Below are positions 15,179 to 16,804 of a stretch of DNA of 16,804 nucleotides, piece by piece (the stretch's first letter is position 1; each line of letters begins with the position of its first letter). Below the pieces are notes generated by a model. It was not told the DNA's origin. It saw nothing but the letters and a program-made list of their open reading frames with translations, and searched no databases. A program made the translations under genes and the position numbers. Origin of the DNA: Deltaproteobacteria bacterium (GTDB lineage: Bacteria; Desulfobacterota_C; Deferrisomatia; Deferrisomatales; JACRMM01); the NCBI GenBank assembly GCA_016218905.1, contig JACRCS010001046.1, positions 1-16,804 on the forward strand. Direction: 5' to 3'.

Positions 15179-15366
15179 ACGGAGATTTCTTTTGTCTTGT
15201 AACCTTCGGGGACGTCTTCCATGACCATCATGACGTAGGCATCCCGCAAGTTCTCTTCCAGTTCCTCGAGGGTCTCGCCCTGGGTCATGATTTCGGGATA
15301 TTCGATCAACTTACCGAGCCAGAATTTGGCGCCCTTCCAGTAAACCATCGTAAGCTTCTTCTCCAT
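15175..15366 (-). CDS. hicB: HicB-like antitoxin, short form
   Basis: Encodes 63 aa. The sequence has the UPF0150/HicB partial RNase-H-like fold: MVYWKGAKFWLGKLIEYPEIMTQGETLEELEENLRDA, where ETLEEL-NLRDA is the family hallmark. Longer HicB proteins carry a C-terminal ribbon-helix-helix or HTH domain, which is absent here. The protein should bind and block HicA, but operator binding through its own DNA-binding domain is not expected. AGAGGT lies 4 nt before the ATG. It is the first gene of the pair (antitoxin before toxin). The segment around 15180-15370 looks less GC-rich than its surroundings, compatible with acquisition by transfer. Confidence 0.85.
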   Translation of the reverse strand: MEKKLTMVYWKGAKFWLGKLIEYPEIMTQGETLEELEENLRDAYVMMVMEDVPEGYKTKEISV

Positions 15367-15405
15367 GGTGACCTCTCGCCCGCGTTCAGCAGGAGAACAG
15401 ACTCG

Positions 15406-15435
15406 AAGCTACCCATCCTCGATCTGCGCTGTCAA
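15406..15435 (-). promoter_or_regulatory. Candidate hicBA promoter
   Basis: On the minus strand a perfect -35 TTGACA (15435-15430) is followed after 18 nt by TAGCTT (15411-15406), a weak -10. The start of hicB is 40 bp further on. The -35 is inside one arm of the inverted repeat 15430-15466. Confidence 0.45.
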
Positions 15436-15466
15436 GGGCAGGCAAGAGAGGGTCCCCCCCTTGACA
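15430..15466. promoter_or_regulatory. Inverted repeat TGTCAAGGG / CCCTTGACA
   Basis: Perfect 9-bp arms (15430-15438 and 15458-15466) with a 19-nt spacer. One arm contains the -35 of the proposed hicBA promoter. Either an operator or the trace of an insertion boundary, because recognisable flavoprotein sequence begins only 16 bp to the right. Confidence 0.45.
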
Positions 15467-15481
15467 CGCTCGGAAGCCCCC

Positions 15482-15634
15482 GCGATCCACGTCTACCCGA
15501 CGCTCTCCGAGATCTCAAAGCGCGCGGCCGGTGCCTACTTCGCCGAGAAGCTCTTCAGCGAGCGGACGCGCAGCCTGCTCCGCCTGCTCTTCCGCCTCAA
15601 GGGGCCAGCGTCCGGTCCGGTGCAAGACCGGTGA
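15482..15634 (+). pseudogene. C-terminal remnant of a mercuric-reductase-like FAD/NAD(P) disulfide oxidoreductase
   Basis: About 50 codons in one plus-strand frame read AIHVYPTLSEISKRAAGAYF, followed by AEKLFSERTRSLLRLLF, and end at a TGA (15632-15634). The YPTLSE motif and following helices belong to the dimerisation domain of class I pyridine nucleotide-disulfide oxidoreductases. The roughly 450 residues that should precede it (FAD site, redox cysteines, NAD site) are missing: upstream in the same frame is unrelated sequence and the hicBA promoter region. It is therefore a truncated relic, left of the DUF1264 gene. No functional product is expected. Confidence 0.7.
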
Positions 15635-15710
15635 CGGCCTCGCCTTGCCGTTTCCGGCCCTTGGGCTAAGAAGGTCCACGCATCCGCACCTCGAACCGAA
15701 AGGAGGTTCC

Positions 15711-16412
15711 ATGCTTCGCAGAACTCTCACGCTCGCCCCCTCGCTTCTCGCCCTGGCGTGCCTCCCCTTCCTCCTGGCCGCCGGAGAAGCAGCCGCGGCC
15801 GAGAAGAAGGCCAAAAGCGAGAAGGAGCACTACGGCGTCGCAGCGCCGCTGAAGGCGCTCGGCGTCTACCTCGACGCCTTCCACTTCCACAGCGGCAACA
15901 TGGACGCCCAGATGGAGATCCACCACTGGTGCGGCCCGGTGAACGACGACCTCATCCAGTGCGCCCTCTTCGACGGGAAGGGGAAGGACGCGCACCTGGT
16001 CGGGATCGAGTACGTCGTGAGCGCGAAGCTCTTCGCCACGTTCCCCGACGAGGAGCGCAAGCTCTGGCACAGCCACAGTTACGAGGTGAAGTCGGGCCAG
16101 CTCGTCTCTCCCGGCATGGCGGAGAAGGCGGAGAAGGCCCTCATGGAGAAGCTCATCTCCACCTACGGCAAGACCTGGCACACCTGGCAATCGGAGAAGG
16201 ACAAGGTCCCGGTCGGGGTGCCGGAGCTGATGATGGCCTTCACGGCCGACGGCCAGGCGAAGCCCGCCCTCATCACCGAGCGCGACCGCAAGGTCGGCGT
16301 CTCCACCGAGGCCAAGAAGAAGGCGAGGACCTCGATCGCCGCCCCGCAGCTTCTGCCGGGCGCCGACTCGTGGCAGAAGGGCGAGGTGGTCCGGTTCCAG
16401 CTCGTCAAGTAA
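15711..16412 (+). CDS. DUF1264 / oil-body-associated protein (OBAP) family protein, secreted
   Basis: Encodes 233 aa from an ATG preceded by AAAGGAGGT, an excellent ribosome binding site 4 nt away. A Sec signal peptide is visible (RR, then a Leu/Ala-rich core to about residue 30, with likely cleavage near AAAA-E). A Cys within the core (LALAC) gives only a poor lipobox, so I favour signal peptidase I. The mature part has the DUF1264 hallmarks: FHFHSGNMDAQMEIHHWCG, QCALFDG, GIEYVVSAKLF, EERKLWHSHSYEVKSG, YGKTWHTW and VPVGVPELMMAF. Plant members are oil-body-associated proteins; the bacterial role is not established. The conserved His-rich patches suggest ligand or metal binding, which is inference. 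It is the only intact plus-strand gene, 76 bp after the flavoprotein relic. Confidence 0.92.
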   Translation: MLRRTLTLAPSLLALACLPFLLAAGEAAAAEKKAKSEKEHYGVAAPLKALGVYLDAFHFHSGNMDAQMEIHHWCGPVNDDLIQCALFDGKGKDAHLVGIEYVVSAKLFATFPDEERKLWHSHSYEVKSGQLVSPGMAEKAEKALMEKLISTYGKTWHTWQSEKDKVPVGVPELMMAFTADGQAKPALITERDRKVGVSTEAKKKARTSIAAPQLLPGADSWQKGEVVRFQLVK

Positions 16413-16428
16413 CGACCGGACCATCGCG

Positions 16429-16445
16429 GCCAGGCGCCGCCTGGC
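16429..16445 (+). terminator. Hairpin after the DUF1264 gene
   Basis: GCCAGGC, GCC loop, GCCTGGC: a perfect 7-bp GC stem 16 nt after the stop codon. No T-run follows, so it is a terminator-like or mRNA-protecting stem at best. It may also be a diverged first piece of the repeat array, because CCATCGCGGCC just before it matches the array unit. Confidence 0.4.
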
Positions 16446-16449
16446 GGAG

Positions 16450-16487
16450 CCGGCTATGCCCGGCGAAGCCGGCTATGCCCGGCGAAG
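16450..16487. repeat. 19-bp direct tandem repeat, two copies
   Basis: CCGGCTATGCCCGGCGAAG occurs at 16450-16468 and again at 16469-16487, identical, followed by the first bases of a third copy. It forms the left border of the 113-bp array. Confidence 0.85.
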
Positions 16488-16493
16488 CCGGGA

Positions 16494-16804
16494 GGCCGCT
16501 CCCACAGCCCGAAGGACTGCCCAGGGTTCAGGGATCCTGTGGGAGCGGTCTCCAGACCACGATCTCGGCCGCAAGGCCGATCCAGGCAAAACCATCGCGG
16601 CCATGAGGCCGCTCCCACAGGCCGGAGGACTGCCCAGGGTTCAGGGATCTTGTGGGAGTGGTCTCCATACCACGATCTCGGCCGCAAGGCCGATCCAGGC
16701 AAAACCATCGCGGCCTTGAGGCCGCTCCCACAGGCCGGAGGACTGCCCAGGGTTCAGGGATCTTGTGGGAGTGGTCTCCAGACCACGATCTCGGCCGCAA
16801 GGCC
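16494..16804. repeat. 113-bp tandem repeat array of structured units (continues beyond window)
   Basis: Units begin with GGCCGCTCCCACAG at 16494, 16607 and 16720, an exact 113-bp period. The third copy is cut at 85 bp by the window end. Each unit has a long-range pair (CTCCCACA with TGTGGGAG) and three local stems: GTGGTC/GACCAC, TCGGCC-GCAA-GGCCGA and GCGGCC-TTGA-GGCCGC. Copies differ at only a few bases. It resembles tandem REP/BIME-type extragenic elements. Reading frames across it are by-products of the repeat. Confidence 0.9.

Noticed and set aside
16454..16800. Repetitive reading frames of 84-90 codons in the right-end array
   Set aside because: They only reflect a 113-bp tandem repeat read in frame-shifting units, with no ribosome binding site or domain.
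16494..16804. CRISPR array
   Set aside because: The 113-bp units are nearly identical throughout. There is no alternation of short constant repeats with unique spacers and no cas gene in the window.

Overview
This is a high-GC, densely packed stretch of bacterial chromosome. Codon use, minus-strand gene packing and several families of intergenic hairpin repeats suit a free-living Gram-negative with a large genome. An Acidobacteriota or deltaproteobacterial/Myxococcota-type lineage is my best guess, but no marker gene fixes it. Nearly all genes lie on the minus strand, so transcription runs from high to low coordinates. The one clear plus-strand gene is near the right end.

Layout from left to right. 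(1) 1-6364 holds two very large, tandem, paralogous regulators. Each has a MalT/LuxR-like STAND ATPase at the N terminus, a helical TPR-like middle, and a C-terminal winged helix plus BTAD domain. The downstream one (1-3112) is cut by the window edge. Its start codon lies 6 nt after the stop of its partner, and its Shine-Dalgarno contains that stop. (2) 6365-6967 is intergenic. It carries an inverted repeat, a thrice-repeated 9-mer and a 165-bp MITE-like element. (3) 6968-8050 is a GGDEF-domain protein whose signature is degenerate (GGGEF), so it is probably not an active cyclase. (4) 8051-8416 is a gene-free pocket with a 12-bp inverted repeat, a heptamer array, a 110-bp nested hairpin element and half of a REP-like palindrome. 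(5) 8417-12272 is a three-gene molybdenum hydroxylase operon of the xanthine dehydrogenase / 4-hydroxybenzoyl-CoA reductase superfamily (2Fe-2S, Mo and FAD subunits), joined by ATGA overlaps. (6) 12351-13997 is an EntE/DhbE-like aryl-acid adenylating (CoA) ligase. It is separated from the Mo operon only by a REP-like hairpin. (7) 14083-15012 is an AraC-family regulator. (8) 14996-15366 is a compact HicB/HicA toxin-antitoxin pair whose toxin gene overlaps the probable araC start. (9) 15482-15634 (+) is a C-terminal scrap of a mercuric-reductase-like flavoprotein. (10) 15711-16412 (+) is a secreted DUF1264/OBAP-family protein. (11) 16421-16804 is a repeat zone ending in a 113-bp tandem array of structured units that runs off the window.

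The most coherent unit is araC, ligase and Mo hydroxylase. An acid, probably aromatic or alicyclic, could be activated to a CoA thioester and then reduced or hydroxylated by the Mo enzyme under control of the AraC protein. The FAD subunit carries the extra cysteine cluster expected for a [4Fe-4S] centre, as in 4-hydroxybenzoyl-CoA reductase and the PaoB-type aldehyde oxidoreductases. The ligase has Asp where 2,3-dihydroxybenzoate ligases have Asn in the acid pocket. Together these suggest a substrate other than the classical ones. Pathway identity is inference. The domain calls rest on visible motifs.
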